From contig CAJQUW010001133.1 in assembly GCA_907163375.1 (NCBI GenBank), positions 124,001 through 188,000 on the forward strand: a stretch of DNA of 64,000 nucleotides, given 5' to 3'. Of the stretch, positions 31,428 to 40,599 are shown in pieces (positions within the stretch are counted from its first letter, which is position 1; every line of letters starts with the position of its first letter). The notes under the pieces are model-generated. The model was not told the origin of the DNA. It saw only the letters and a program-made list of their open reading frames with translations, and searched no databases. The translations under genes were made by a program, and so were the position numbers. This DNA is from Prostheceraeus crozeri. Taxonomy: Eukaryota > Platyhelminthes > Polycladida > Euryleptidae.

Positions 31428-34400
31428 ATGAATCGTGAAATGTCTCTCGGACAAACGTCTAGGATTGATGAATTAATCAAGAAACAAATTGCTGAGTTTG
31501 ATGCGCAAATTAAACATAGTAAACGTAGTAAACGTATTAAAAAACAGAAACGTACTAGGCGTAGTATTAGACGCAATATTAAAAAGCAGAAAAGTGGAAC
31601 AAAAGAAATATTAGAAACTCCTATTACTGATATCTTTTTCGATGATAGAATTAAGGATGAACTTGGTGATGATTTATGTAATTTATTTAATCCAAATGAA
31701 ATTAAATATGAAAATGTATCTTTTATTAATGTAGTAAATGATATGAGGAAACTTTTAGCAAATGGTAAAATTATTAATTTACTTGGAAAAGTTGTTAAAG
31801 ATCAGGAAAATATAATTCAAAATTTTTACGTAACCTTCTATAATAAAAATTCATTTGAAATATGGTTTTCGAATCTGGATGAGAAATCCGATGCTAACGA
31901 GTGGATTTTTACAGGTAACATTAAATATGAAGATTTTGGAATGAAGTTAGTACAAAGATCGCATAGAGGGGCAGGGATTAATATGAAATATAGAATCAAA
32001 GAATATTTCGGTGAATATTGTTATATTCCTTCTGAAGATTTTTGTTTTATTAAATGTTATAATGTTTTACGAGGTTTTAATGAAGAACAAGGAGAAATGA
32101 TGAAAGAAATGTTTAATAATTTTTTATATAAAGAGAAAGCCACATCTAGAACAGGAGTAATGTCAAACTGCAAATTTTCTAAATTCAATAAATATTTTGG
32201 AGAATGTGTTCAATATCATAGTCCTGCTAATCGTCATTTAAATCCTAGAGGAATTGAAACGTTTCATAATTATGTTTATTACAATTATTTTCACGCAGGT
32301 TCAACAATTGGTCACTATTGTTTAATTAATAAATCTCATAAATTAAAGGCTATTAGAGAAATTGAAAATAATTTCAAACCCATATATAAAACAGTTACTG
32401 ATGAAAATCTAACAACGCGTCCATATAAAATCATAACAAAGAAAAAAATTGACTATGGTTCAACATATATTTGGGATCTCGAAACTTTTCCTGATCCTAA
32501 CTGTTCAACAGCTCATCCTATTCCTTATGCTGTAGGAGCTATTAATTTCAATAAATTTATATGTTGTTTACCGAAACAAAGATTGAAAGAATTAGAAACA
32601 CGTTTGTTAAGTGATATGATTAAAATTAAACGATCAAAAGATGAAGATGAAATTAAAAAACTTAAAAAACAGATTAATGAGTATAATAATTTAACTGAAT
32701 TAGAATTTAATAAACTTCAAAATTGTGTGAAAATATTTACGAGAACTGAGGATGATGAATGTCCGATCGGGGGAAACCCAGAGGACGTATGTCCGATCCA
32801 TCAATTTTTTAAAACTCTTGGAAAATTTAATTATTCGAGAGTAACTTTAATAGCACACAATTCATCAGGTTTTGATTCCTATTTTCCGATAAAAGCTAAT
32901 TTTAAATTATCTAAACCGCCTCTTAAAACTTCAAGAGGAATATTGACTGCTTCATTACAAAATCCTTATACAACTGAATGTGTTAGTAGATACATTCAAA
33001 AATCTTTTAGATTTAAAAACAATATGAAAAAAGATTCACCTTCAGGTAAATTAGCACTTCAAACTATTATAATGAAATGTAGTTATCAACATGTAAAAAC
33101 AAGTCTTTCTAAATGGTGTGAGAATTTTAGAATTCCTATGAATGTGTGTAAATTAAATTATGAAATTGGAGACATAACACATGAAAATTATAAAGAAAAA
33201 GAAATTGAATGGAGACCATATTTAGTTAACGATATTCTTTCTTCAGCCTTTTGTATCTACAAATATAATAATGTTATGCAAGATTTAGTTGGTGAAGATA
33301 TAACTGCTAATTTGACATCCTCTGCTTTAACATTTAACGGTTGGATGAAAAGCGTACAAAATGACAATATAAATATTCCTTCTCATATAGATTTATGGGC
33401 TAGAAATTATATTAGAAAATCTGTTAAAGGTGGAAGAGTTTCGACAAATATAAGAAAATACATATCGCCATTTTGTAGCATCTTGTTACCAATATTAAAA
33501 CAGTATTTACCTGGTCGCTCCCCTGGGGGGGCTTTGTCCCTTGGAAGTAATTTAATAGATTTAATGAAACAGTATCGAGATTTAGGAGATAAAACTGAAA
33601 TTTGTAAGAAAATTTCAAATCAACTACTTGAACAAAAACATGAATTTCTAATGGCTTTTGATGCCACATCTTTATATCCATCAGCTATGTATGATGAAAA
33701 TTCAGAATACCCTAAAGCTGAATCCGCTAGAAAATTTAGACAAGAAGAAGAGCGGGAAATAGTATATAAATTTAATACTCAAACGTTTAGACCTAAAACT
33801 GGAATATTTACAGTTGTGTTTCAATATCCGAATGATATACTTTTTCAACCAGTTCCTATTAAAGATAAAGTTAAAAATCAAAATAATAATTCTCATGTAA
33901 AAGTAATCAGGTTTAGAAATGGTATATGTTATGATGTATTAACTTCTGTAGACATACAAGAAATTGTTAGATGTGGGGGAAAAATCTTACATATTACTGA
34001 CGGTATAATTTATGAAAAAAATTATCAAGTTTCACCATTTCGAAATTATATTGAAAAACTTTTTAATTTGAGAAAAAGATATAAAGCAGAAGGAAATACT
34101 GTAGGCGATGAGTTAATTAAATTATTGATGAATTCGCTATATGGCAAAACTGTGCAAAAAGATATAACCACTAAATATCATTTATGGAATGAGAATACAT
34201 TGAGAAAAAATTTCACTCAAGAAGTAAAAGATTATGAAAAATTAAATGATGAACAATATTTAGCGAAAGTAGAAATGGAAGATGATGAATTTCTTAAAAC
34301 TAATATTGTAAAAGATGGGAAGACGTCGTTCATGCCTTCACACTTAGGTTCTTTTATTCTTTCTCACTCTAGAAGAATCATGAATAACTTTATTTTAGAA

Positions 34401-34934
34401 ATTAATGGTTTCAACGAAAAATACATTCAGTATACAGATACTGATTCAATATACATTTCTAATGAGCTCTTCAATAAATTAGATGCTGCTGGATGTGTTG
34501 GTGGGGAATTGTGTCAAGGAAAAAATGATTATGGAAATGGTGGAATTATTTTTGCAATGTTTATTGCTCCTAAAATAAAATATTGTATTACTGTAGATGA
34601 ACAAGGGAGACTTAGTGAAAAGAAAACATTCAAAGGATATTCACAAGATAAAGTAAAAGTAGAAGATTTTCTAAAATTATATTCGGGGAAAACATTATCG
34701 ACTACAGTTAATAAACCATGGAAAAGATCTTTAGAAACTGGAATTAGTATTCCTGATAAAAATAATAATACTGAAGAAAAAAAATTTTCTGGTCAAATAA
34801 ATATACTTAAACGTCAAGCACCTGATGAAAATGAAATTATGTTACCTTATAACGGAGAAGATATTCAAGCTGAAATATTTCAAACAATCGTCTGTGAGAG
34901 TAATTTAAGTGATGATGATGACACGTGGGAATAA
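31428..34934 (+). CDS. Polinton protein-primed type DNA polymerase B (inner lineage)
   Basis: 1,168 residues, open. A very basic N-terminus (residues 28-55), then an N-terminal domain. The proofreading exonuclease has ExoI DLE 350-352, ExoII NSSGFDSY 478-485 and ExoIII YLVND 598-602. The palm has motif A DATSLYPSAM 745-754, B KLLMNSLYG about 898-906 and C YTDTDS 1002-1007; a KIKYCITVDEQG block follows. It should replicate the linear genome from protein-primed ends. It has no HNH-type module or C2H2 finger and is on the plus strand, unlike the outer PolB. A hairpin insert with 9-bp flanking repeats lies at residues 446-457. Confidence 0.93.
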   Translation: MNREMSLGQTSRIDELIKKQIAEFDAQIKHSKRSKRIKKQKRTRRSIRRNIKKQKSGTKEILETPITDIFFDDRIKDELGDDLCNLFNPNEIKYENVSFINVVNDMRKLLANGKIINLLGKVVKDQENIIQNFYVTFYNKNSFEIWFSNLDEKSDANEWIFTGNIKYEDFGMKLVQRSHRGAGINMKYRIKEYFGEYCYIPSEDFCFIKCYNVLRGFNEEQGEMMKEMFNNFLYKEKATSRTGVMSNCKFSKFNKYFGECVQYHSPANRHLNPRGIETFHNYVYYNYFHAGSTIGHYCLINKSHKLKAIREIENNFKPIYKTVTDENLTTRPYKIITKKKIDYGSTYIWDLETFPDPNCSTAHPIPYAVGAINFNKFICCLPKQRLKELETRLLSDMIKIKRSKDEDEIKKLKKQINEYNNLTELEFNKLQNCVKIFTRTEDDECPIGGNPEDVCPIHQFFKTLGKFNYSRVTLIAHNSSGFDSYFPIKANFKLSKPPLKTSRGILTASLQNPYTTECVSRYIQKSFRFKNNMKKDSPSGKLALQTIIMKCSYQHVKTSLSKWCENFRIPMNVCKLNYEIGDITHENYKEKEIEWRPYLVNDILSSAFCIYKYNNVMQDLVGEDITANLTSSALTFNGWMKSVQNDNINIPSHIDLWARNYIRKSVKGGRVSTNIRKYISPFCSILLPILKQYLPGRSPGGALSLGSNLIDLMKQYRDLGDKTEICKKISNQLLEQKHEFLMAFDATSLYPSAMYDENSEYPKAESARKFRQEEEREIVYKFNTQTFRPKTGIFTVVFQYPNDILFQPVPIKDKVKNQNNNSHVKVIRFRNGICYDVLTSVDIQEIVRCGGKILHITDGIIYEKNYQVSPFRNYIEKLFNLRKRYKAEGNTVGDELIKLLMNSLYGKTVQKDITTKYHLWNENTLRKNFTQEVKDYEKLNDEQYLAKVEMEDDEFLKTNIVKDGKTSFMPSHLGSFILSHSRRIMNNFILEINGFNEKYIQYTDTDSIYISNELFNKLDAAGCVGGELCQGKNDYGNGGIIFAMFIAPKIKYCITVDEQGRLSEKKTFKGYSQDKVKVEDFLKLYSGKTLSTTVNKPWKRSLETGISIPDKNNNTEEKKFSGQINILKRQAPDENEIMLPYNGEDIQAEIFQTIVCESNLSDDDDTWE
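32760..32798. repeat. Double-hairpin insert with 9-bp flanking repeats in PolB
   Basis: GGG-AAA-CCC (32771-32779) and GGAC-GTAT-GTCC (32783-32794), bounded by direct repeats TGTCCGATC at 32760-32768 and 32790-32798. The 30-base period adds ten codons, giving the repeated CPI in CPIGGNPEDVCPIH. Confidence 0.75.
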
Positions 34935-34939
34935 TAATT

Positions 34940-35085
34940 TTTTTATTACATCTAAAAATTTTATAACATCTAAAAACTTATAACATCTAAAAATTTTATA
35001 ACATCTAAAAATTTTATAACATCTAAAAACTTATTACATCTAAAAACTTATTACATCTAAAATTTTATTACATATGAAAATATAT
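34940..35085. repeat. 16-bp tandem repeat after PolB
   Basis: TTATAACATCTAAAAA units, about eight, in the convergent 3' region between PolB and the minus-strand clamp-like gene. Confidence 0.8.
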
Positions 35086-35211
35086 TTATCGAATATTTTG
35101 GTATTTTCTATTAAGTTTTATCATATAACGTTTTATCAAAAGATAATTTAAATTTATTTTCACTAACTATTGATTTTTCATCATCAATTGATTCTTCATC
35201 ATCATCATAAA

Positions 35212-36399
35212 TTACACTTTTGGGATTGGATGCCATTCCCTGATAGGATACCATTCTCTTATTGGAATATCTAATTCTAAATTACATCTTTTATCTGATA
35301 ATAATATAATAGAGAAACATATTGGTCTTTGATCTCTTTTGGAAAATTTAATAACACCACCATAATCTGAATCACTTTTAGTTTTTATTAAAGATGATAA
35401 AATTTTAAATTGATTAGATGTAAATCCTAATTTAAATTTTGTAGACCCGACACATAGTTGTCTAACAGTATCTTCAACTATACCATCATTATTTTTTTCA
35501 ATTGGAAGAAAATGAAATTTAGATAAATTTTTATAATTACTAATATTTTTATAATCTTTTTTACCATTTTCAGATGTTTCAGAATCATCGTCTATGTTAT
35601 CATCATCTATGTTATTATCATCATTATTATCATAAGATTCTTTAAGATCGGGCAAAGCCCTAGAACCTTCTGTTCGTTTATTATGATTATGATTATGGTC
35701 ATTGTTAATAGTATAAGGTGTTGTCCACATATAAAGTTTTTCTTGTTGAGCTAAACCATTTATATAAGATTTTAACAAATTAATATTTAAATTTGAATAT
35801 AATCCTATATAAGTATCATCATCATATCTTTGCGGCATTTCTAATGTTTCTTGTTTATAAATTGTATCTCTATAATAAACTTGGCATAATAATTCTTCAT
35901 TATGTTTTTTACTCTCTATGTGAATGTTATATTGATTTTGATCGTCAACAAATAATCTAATTTTTTCTATCGAAAAAGATTTTAATTTTTTAACTAATTC
36001 TTTAATATTGATATAATTAGTAATTTTAGTTTCTATCCAATCAGTATTACTAATTGGTAACACTGCTCTAATAAATCCATAAACATTATTATGACCTATT
36101 ATAACCATATTTTGTTTATTTAATTCCACATAAGCTACATCATTATATTTACTAACAATATCCATAAATTTAATAAATGGATCCCCCGGAAATAAACATT
36201 AATTAGTTTCTATAGAAGGTAAACCTTTAGTCTGTTCTCTAAATATTTCGGCTTGTAATTCAAACAAAAGATTAACATCTATACATGGATTATTATTATT
36301 ATTATCAAAACATTTATTTTCAAATCCCGTTGATCTCGTCGAATAAGAAGAACAGGATGATGCGGGCGAATATAATTTTTTTAAATTTGCTTTATCCAT
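35212..36399 (-). pseudogene. Possible PCNA-like sliding-clamp protein (inner copy, broken)
   Basis: Homologue of 24290-25544. Features in order: Ser/Asn-rich start, VAYVELNKQNMVIIGHNN, IKELVKKLKSF, IRLFVDDQNQYNIHIESK, an acidic Asp/Asn linker holding the RTEGSRALPD hairpin peptide, then LGFTSNQFKILSSLIKT and RPICFSIILL. Alternating beta strands and a linker between two similar-sized halves fit a two-domain clamp, but this is a shape argument; an unrelated replication protein remains possible. It looks broken. It is shared by both Polintons although their polymerases differ. Confidence 0.4.
35650..35675. repeat. Double-hairpin micro-element in inner clamp-like gene
   Basis: GGGC-AAA-GCCC, TA, GAACC-TTC-TGTTC; same site and peptide as 24796-24820. 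Confidence 0.85.
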
Positions 36400-36444
36400 T
36401 TTTTTATTTTTATTAGAAAAATTTTATTTTTTTATTGTTAAAAA

Positions 36445-36804
36445 ATGATGTTACCAAATGTTGGTGGAGGTGCATATATCCCGAATAATCGTGAATTAGA
36501 AATAGAGATAGAAAATTATATCATGAAAACTGGAGACGTTTTATCTGGTCCATTGCATCTTTCTATTCTTCCGCAACAAAATACAGAGTTAACAAATAAA
36601 CAATATGTTGATACACAAATCAATGACTTAAAAGAAAAATATATAAACGATGTTTTGGTTCCACTGATGAATGAATTAAAGTTGCTTAAACTTAATGACA
36701 AATCATTAAACGAAAAATTATTAAAACTTGATAAAAAGGATAGAGAGCTAGAAGCAGATATAGCAAAACTTTTAGAAAGATTTCTGAACAATCAAAAATT
36801 TTAA
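36445..36804 (+). CDS. Fibre-like coiled-coil protein with phage-type motif (inner copy)
   Basis: 119 residues, open; residues 28-57 carry KTGDVLSGPLHL...NTELTNKQYVDTQI and the rest is coiled coil. Near-identity between the two Polintons argues that the motif is maintained. The divergent neighbour is the clamp-like gene, only 45 bases away. Confidence 0.65.
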   Translation: MMLPNVGGGAYIPNNRELEIEIENYIMKTGDVLSGPLHLSILPQQNTELTNKQYVDTQINDLKEKYINDVLVPLMNELKLLKLNDKSLNEKLLKLDKKDRELEADIAKLLERFLNNQKF

Positions 36805-36859
36805 TATTACTTTCTATAAATTTAAAATCTGCAGTCATTAAAAATAAACATCAGATAAA

Positions 36860-37329
36860 AATGTTAAAAGAACATTAGAAGATGAAATAGAAAAACTACC
36901 TGAAAGAATTAAAAAAAATTAAAGCAGTTACAAACTACATTCCAAAAAAGTGTTGATGAATTAAGTTCTAAAATTACTCAACAAATGAAAAAGATGAATA
37001 GAATAATAAATGAAGTAAACTCACTTAATCAAAAAGTTGATAAAATGAAAACTCTTAAAATCAATTTAGAAAATGAATTAAAGAAAAATTTACAAGAATA
37101 CTCTAAAGAAAATAAAGAACAGTTAGATTCTGTTAAAAGACAATTAGATGTTCTTAAAATTAAGTTAAATGCTCTTAAAGCGGCATTGAAGATTAATCAG
37201 CAGAAAATGCAAGTTAATAGAAAAGAAATTAAAGTACATCACACGCTGCTTGACGCAATAGATAAAGTGCAACAGGCAATTAATAAAGTTATCTCGAAGT
37301 TGTTGTCCATTCACAAACGTAAATCTTAG
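36860..37329 (+). pseudogene. Coiled-coil protein (inner copy)
   Basis: Heptad-rich protein homologous to 26150-26664, ending in one HKRKS unit instead of two. Probably partners with the fibre-like protein. It looks broken. Confidence 0.55.
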
Positions 37330-37382
37330 CGTAAATATTAACGTAAATATTTTTTCCCAAAGGTCAAATTTAATCCTAAAAA

Positions 37383-37889
37383 ATGCCTATAATTTATAAA
37401 CACAATCTTAAACATTTTGCTTCAAATCAAAGAATTGCTCATGAACCACGTATGAATCCTGTTTATCATTATGATAATAGAGAAACAGTCGGAACACAAA
37501 AGTTCCTCGGCACCGCAGGTGCCGTTCACACGGAAGGAGCTGGTATCTTCTCTGGTATTGGAAGTATCGTTAACTTAATTAAAAATAATAAAGATTTGAT
37601 TACATCTGCTGCAAAAGGAGCAGCTGCTATAGGTAGTACAGCTAGTGCAATATCAAATGCTGTCAAGTCTCAAAACGAATTAAAACAACTAGAAGCTATT
37701 CGTAAATTTAGGAATGATTCCGAAGAACTAAAAAATTTAAAAAAACTTTCAGAGGAAACAAAAAATAAAATTGCTAACATAGCTGTTGGGGAAACCTTGA
37801 GGAGCGGAGCTCCGTCTGATAGTAAACATAAGAAGAAATCAGGCGTAGCCATAAAACGTTCAATTGAACCTACGGTTCGTTCAATTTAA
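37383..37889 (+). CDS. Hydrophobic minor virion protein (inner copy)
   Basis: 168 residues, open. N-terminal MPIIYKHNLKHFASNQRIAHEP, then a hydrophobic Gly/Ala region (GAGIFSGIGSIVNL; SAAKGAAAIGSTASAI) and a charged coiled coil. It contains a 36-base double-hairpin insert that adds 12 residues (GTQKFLGTAGAV) absent from the outer copy, and another hairpin at its 3' end. By analogy with pVI-type proteins it may disrupt membranes during entry; that is inference from composition and position before the capsid gene. Confidence 0.65.
   Translation: MPIIYKHNLKHFASNQRIAHEPRMNPVYHYDNRETVGTQKFLGTAGAVHTEGAGIFSGIGSIVNLIKNNKDLITSAAKGAAAIGSTASAISNAVKSQNELKQLEAIRKFRNDSEELKNLKKLSEETKNKIANIAVGETLRSGAPSDSKHKKKSGVAIKRSIEPTVRSI
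37490..37525. repeat. Double-hairpin micro-element, 36-base in-frame insertion
   Basis: GGAAC-ACAAAA-GTTCC (37491-37506), TC, GGCACC-GCA-GGTGCC (37509-37523). The outer copy reads straight through at 26820-26824 (ACAGTTCACAC). Clean presence/absence with the frame kept. Confidence 0.92.
37842..37886. repeat. Hairpin pair flanked by CGTTCAATT repeats
   Basis: GGC-GTA-GCC (37842-37850) and GAACC-TAC-GGTTC (37866-37878); CGTTCAATT occurs on both sides of the second hairpin core (37857-37865, 37878-37886). The outer copy at 43411-43435 keeps the first hairpin and one CGTTCAATT but lacks the second. Confidence 0.85.
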
Positions 37890-37916
37890 GAAATAAGAGG
37901 TAATGGTGTTAACAGC

Positions 37917-37955
37917 AACCTTCGGTTTAACCAGCAAAGCTGTAGCGGAGCTGGT
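37917..37955. repeat. Hairpin pair upstream of inner major capsid gene
   Basis: AACC-TTC-GGTT and an ACCAGC...GCTGGT stem. Shared with the outer element (about 43467-43505). Confidence 0.7.
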
Positions 37956-38061
37956 CTAGCAAAATTCTAAAATTATGTTTTTTAGTAAAATTTTTTTAGT
38001 AAAATCTTTTTAGCAAAATTTTCTTAGCAAAATTTTTTTAGTTAAATTATTTTTTATAAAA

Positions 38062-39398
38062 ATGTCTTCGCTTATCGAAAATAAATTTTGATTAGACGAT
38101 CCTCCGTTCGTCAGTAATAATCAAAAAAAGAATGACTATATAAGAATTGCTATGAATCCCGGATCTTCCAGTAGAGTAAATACTGGAGGTGATTTAATTT
38201 TTGAAGTTGATAATCAGCAGAGTTATATATATATTTACCTGATTCGTTTTTACATTGTGAATATTCTTTATATAGTGATGCAAATTTTAGAACACCATTA
38301 CCAGAAACCGATAATATTGCACTAGAGAATAATTTTTTTCCAAGATTATTTACACAAATGCGTTTAGATGTTGCAACTCAAAATATAGAAACAATATGTG
38401 ATTCTCCAGGTGTAATTGATACAATGCTTAGATTTATAACAATTAGTGAAAATAATAAAAAGTACGAAATCGAAGGTTGGTTTCCTGATACTAATGATGG
38501 TATAATTGTTGATGATTTAACTCACGCTGGAACAGATGCAGCAGGAATTGCGAAAGATGTAGAAAATATTGCAAAACATTTAAATAAAACAAACAATAGT
38601 GCATATAAAGAAAGACGTGAATTTAACAAGAAAAGTAAACAGACAGTTAATTGGTCATTGTCTCCATTATTCGGATATTTAGATTATGATAAAATATCAT
38701 ATCAATTAAAATTTAAATTAATAATTCATCGTACAGCAAATAATGAATTAATCTTTTTTGGTAAGACTGGAAAAAAAGCATATTTAAAAATTGATAGACT
38801 TGAATGGTGGATTAAGCATATTACTCCTAGTTTAGAGATTGAAACAGCTATTGCAAAAAGATTAAATACTAACAAACCAATTCCAGTAAATTTTCTAAAG
38901 CGTACTGCTAGTTCAGTAACTTTTTCCGAACAAAGATTTAACTGGCATTTTACTAGAACTGCGAATACACCAAGATATTTATTACTAACTTTTCAAAGAA
39001 ATAATTCTCCAAGTTTTGATAAGAACAACAATCTCTTCCATATTAATACAATTCGAAGTTTACAAGTTTCATTAAATCAAACCCGATATCCAATTGATCC
39101 ATTAAGATTCGATGATACCAATAATCAATTTATGGAAGGATATGATTCTTATCGAAATCTTTGTATAGAATTTGGAGTTGAACCACAATTAACTCCTGGA
39201 GATTGGAGACATTTATATCCTGTTTTCTGTTTCCATTTAAGTGCACAATCTGAAGATATTATCAATACTGGTTGTGATGTAACAATTAATATTGAAAAGA
39301 AAGATTCCACAACTTCATTGATGGCTTATGGTTTATTGCTAGAAGATGTAAAATATTCTATTGAAATTCTTAATGGAAAGATGGCAAGGATAGGTTAG
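38062..39398 (+). pseudogene. Polinton major capsid protein, double jelly-roll (inner copy)
   Basis: About 445 residues from MSSLIE; homologous to 43617-44951. The conserved C-terminal block (WRHLYPVFCFHLSAQSEDI, then TGCDVTINI) and beta-rich pattern are those of Polinton/adintovirus double jelly-roll hexon proteins. Trimers would tile the icosahedral capsid with penton at the vertices. It follows the hydrophobic minor protein. It looks broken near the start. A multi-hairpin insert overlaps its 3' end. Confidence 0.85.
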
Positions 39399-39450
39399 TA
39401 ACCTGAGGACCTTTGGTCCGATCGGCTGAAGCCTCGAGGAGCTTCTCTCC
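39393..39450. repeat. Multi-hairpin micro-element after inner capsid gene
   Basis: Four adjacent stems: GGTTA-G-TAACC, GGACC-TTT-GGTCC, GGC-TGAA-GCC and GGAG-CTTCT-CTCC. Absent from the outer element at about 44944-44948, where the sequence passes from AGGATA straight to AGTTAATT. Confidence 0.88.
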
Positions 39451-39566
39451 GATAAGTTAATTAAAATTTTTGTTAACTTAAATTTTTTTTAGTAATTAGT
39501 AATAAATTTTTTTAATAACTAGAATAGATTAAAATTTTTTGGTAACTTAAAATTTTTTTATTAAAA
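39451..39566. other. AT-rich intergenic gap
   Basis: Repeated AACTAGAATAGATTAAAATTTTT words precede the next gene; the outer element has more copies (44950-45115). Confidence 0.6.
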
Positions 39567-40052
39567 ATGTCGCAAGCGAAAAGTAATAATAATAAAACTG
39601 TTGAATTAAAATTACGTAATATTGTTGACAAAAATACCCCTAAAACTATTACTATTAATAAAAAAAAGTATTACATAAGTAAACCAATGATAGAGAATAT
39701 TCAATTACAAGAAGAAAAGAATGGCGGGATTCTCCCATTAATTCCACTAATAATAGGTGGCATAGCAGCAGCAGCAGGAAGTGTTGCAGGCGGGACAGCT
39801 GGTATTGTCCAAGCAGTAAATAAAAATAAATCAGAGAAGGCAGCATTAGAAGAACAAAAACGTCATAATAGAGAGTTAGAGAAAGTTGCTAGGGGAGAAG
39901 GAATAGTAGATAATTTTATTAGTAAATTAAAATTAGTTGATGAAGGAAAACGAGTTCTTAAAAATATTCTCCACAATGTTGATGATTTGATTGAAATTAA
40001 AGAAACAAAAGATGGTTCTGGAATATATCTAAGTCCTAGTATGATAAGGTAA
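39567..40052 (+). CDS. Small hydrophobic virion-type protein (inner copy)
   Basis: 161 residues, open. Basic N-terminus, then a strongly hydrophobic Gly/Ala stretch at about residues 53-80 (GGILPLIPLIIGGIAAAAG, then SVAGGTAGIVQAV), then a charged helix and a short tail (GSGIYLSPSMIR). Resembles the hydrophobic minor proteins found between capsid and entry genes in Polintons and adintoviruses. Probably membrane-active or a capsid cement; not identified to family. The tail may be a protease-processed peptide. Confidence 0.6.
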   Translation: MSQAKSNNNKTVELKLRNIVDKNTPKTITINKKKYYISKPMIENIQLQEEKNGGILPLIPLIIGGIAAAAGSVAGGTAGIVQAVNKNKSEKAALEEQKRHNRELEKVARGEGIVDNFISKLKLVDEGKRVLKNILHNVDDLIEIKETKDGSGIYLSPSMIR

Positions 40053-40060
40053 TAACTTCA

Positions 40061-40101
40061 GGAGCTTTGGTCCGATCGGCTAAAGCCTCTGAACAAGGTT
40101 C
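40061..40101. repeat. Multi-hairpin micro-element
   Basis: GGAGC-TTT-GGTCC (one mismatch), GGC-TAAA-GCC and GAAC-AAG-GTTC. Shares the GGTCCGATCGGC core with 39393-39450. Absent from the outer element near 45598. Confidence 0.85.
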
Positions 40102-40133
40102 TATCCCGTAAAACATTTATTTTATCTTTTAAA

Positions 40134-40599
40134 ATGAATTCTACAAATTCCGAAAATTTAATTAAATTAAAAATTTCTAATTTAGATTTATTGAATTATC
40201 TATTACACAAAAATAAAACTCAAATTGTCAGCATATTGGAGGTGACATACAAAAAACATTAGAAAACTTTCCTGGCTTTAATTGGAGTAAATATTCGAAA
40301 GAAAAACATCTTCCTGGTCATTCATATACCGGTCCAGGAACTCGATTAGATATAAGACTAGATGAGAATAATAATCCGAAACCAGGTGAAGAACCAATAA
40401 ATAGAGTAGATGCCGCAGCTTACAGGCATGATTTAGCTTATCGAAATCATGACCTAAGTTCTCGACATGCAGCTGATAAGAAAATGATTCAAGAATTATA
40501 TAGTATTCAAAATCCTACATTTAGAGAAAAAATTGAAAGAATGTTTGTTAAGAAAGCTTTACAAGCTAAAATATTATTCGGTCAGGGTTTAAATGAAAC
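40134..40599 (+). pseudogene. Parvovirus VP1u-like phospholipase A2 region (inner copy)
   Basis: A short Leu-rich start (NSTNSENLIKLKISNLDLL) precedes the PLA2 signature: calcium-loop SYTGPGTRLD, INRVDAAAYRHDLAY with the catalytic HD pair, and a following helix SSRHAADKKMIQEL. This is the order of the parvovirus VP1-unique PLA2 that breaches endosomal membranes; some adintovirus-like elements carry it. It leads directly into the integrase with no spacer. Looks broken near its start; the family is known to use splicing or read-through here, so a single long product cannot be excluded. Confidence 0.8.

Noticed and set aside
33510-33545. CTCCCCTGGGGGG motif in inner PolB as another micro-element
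   Set aside because: GC-rich and partly palindromic, but the stems are ambiguous runs of C and G and there is no sister copy to compare, so it was left out of the family.
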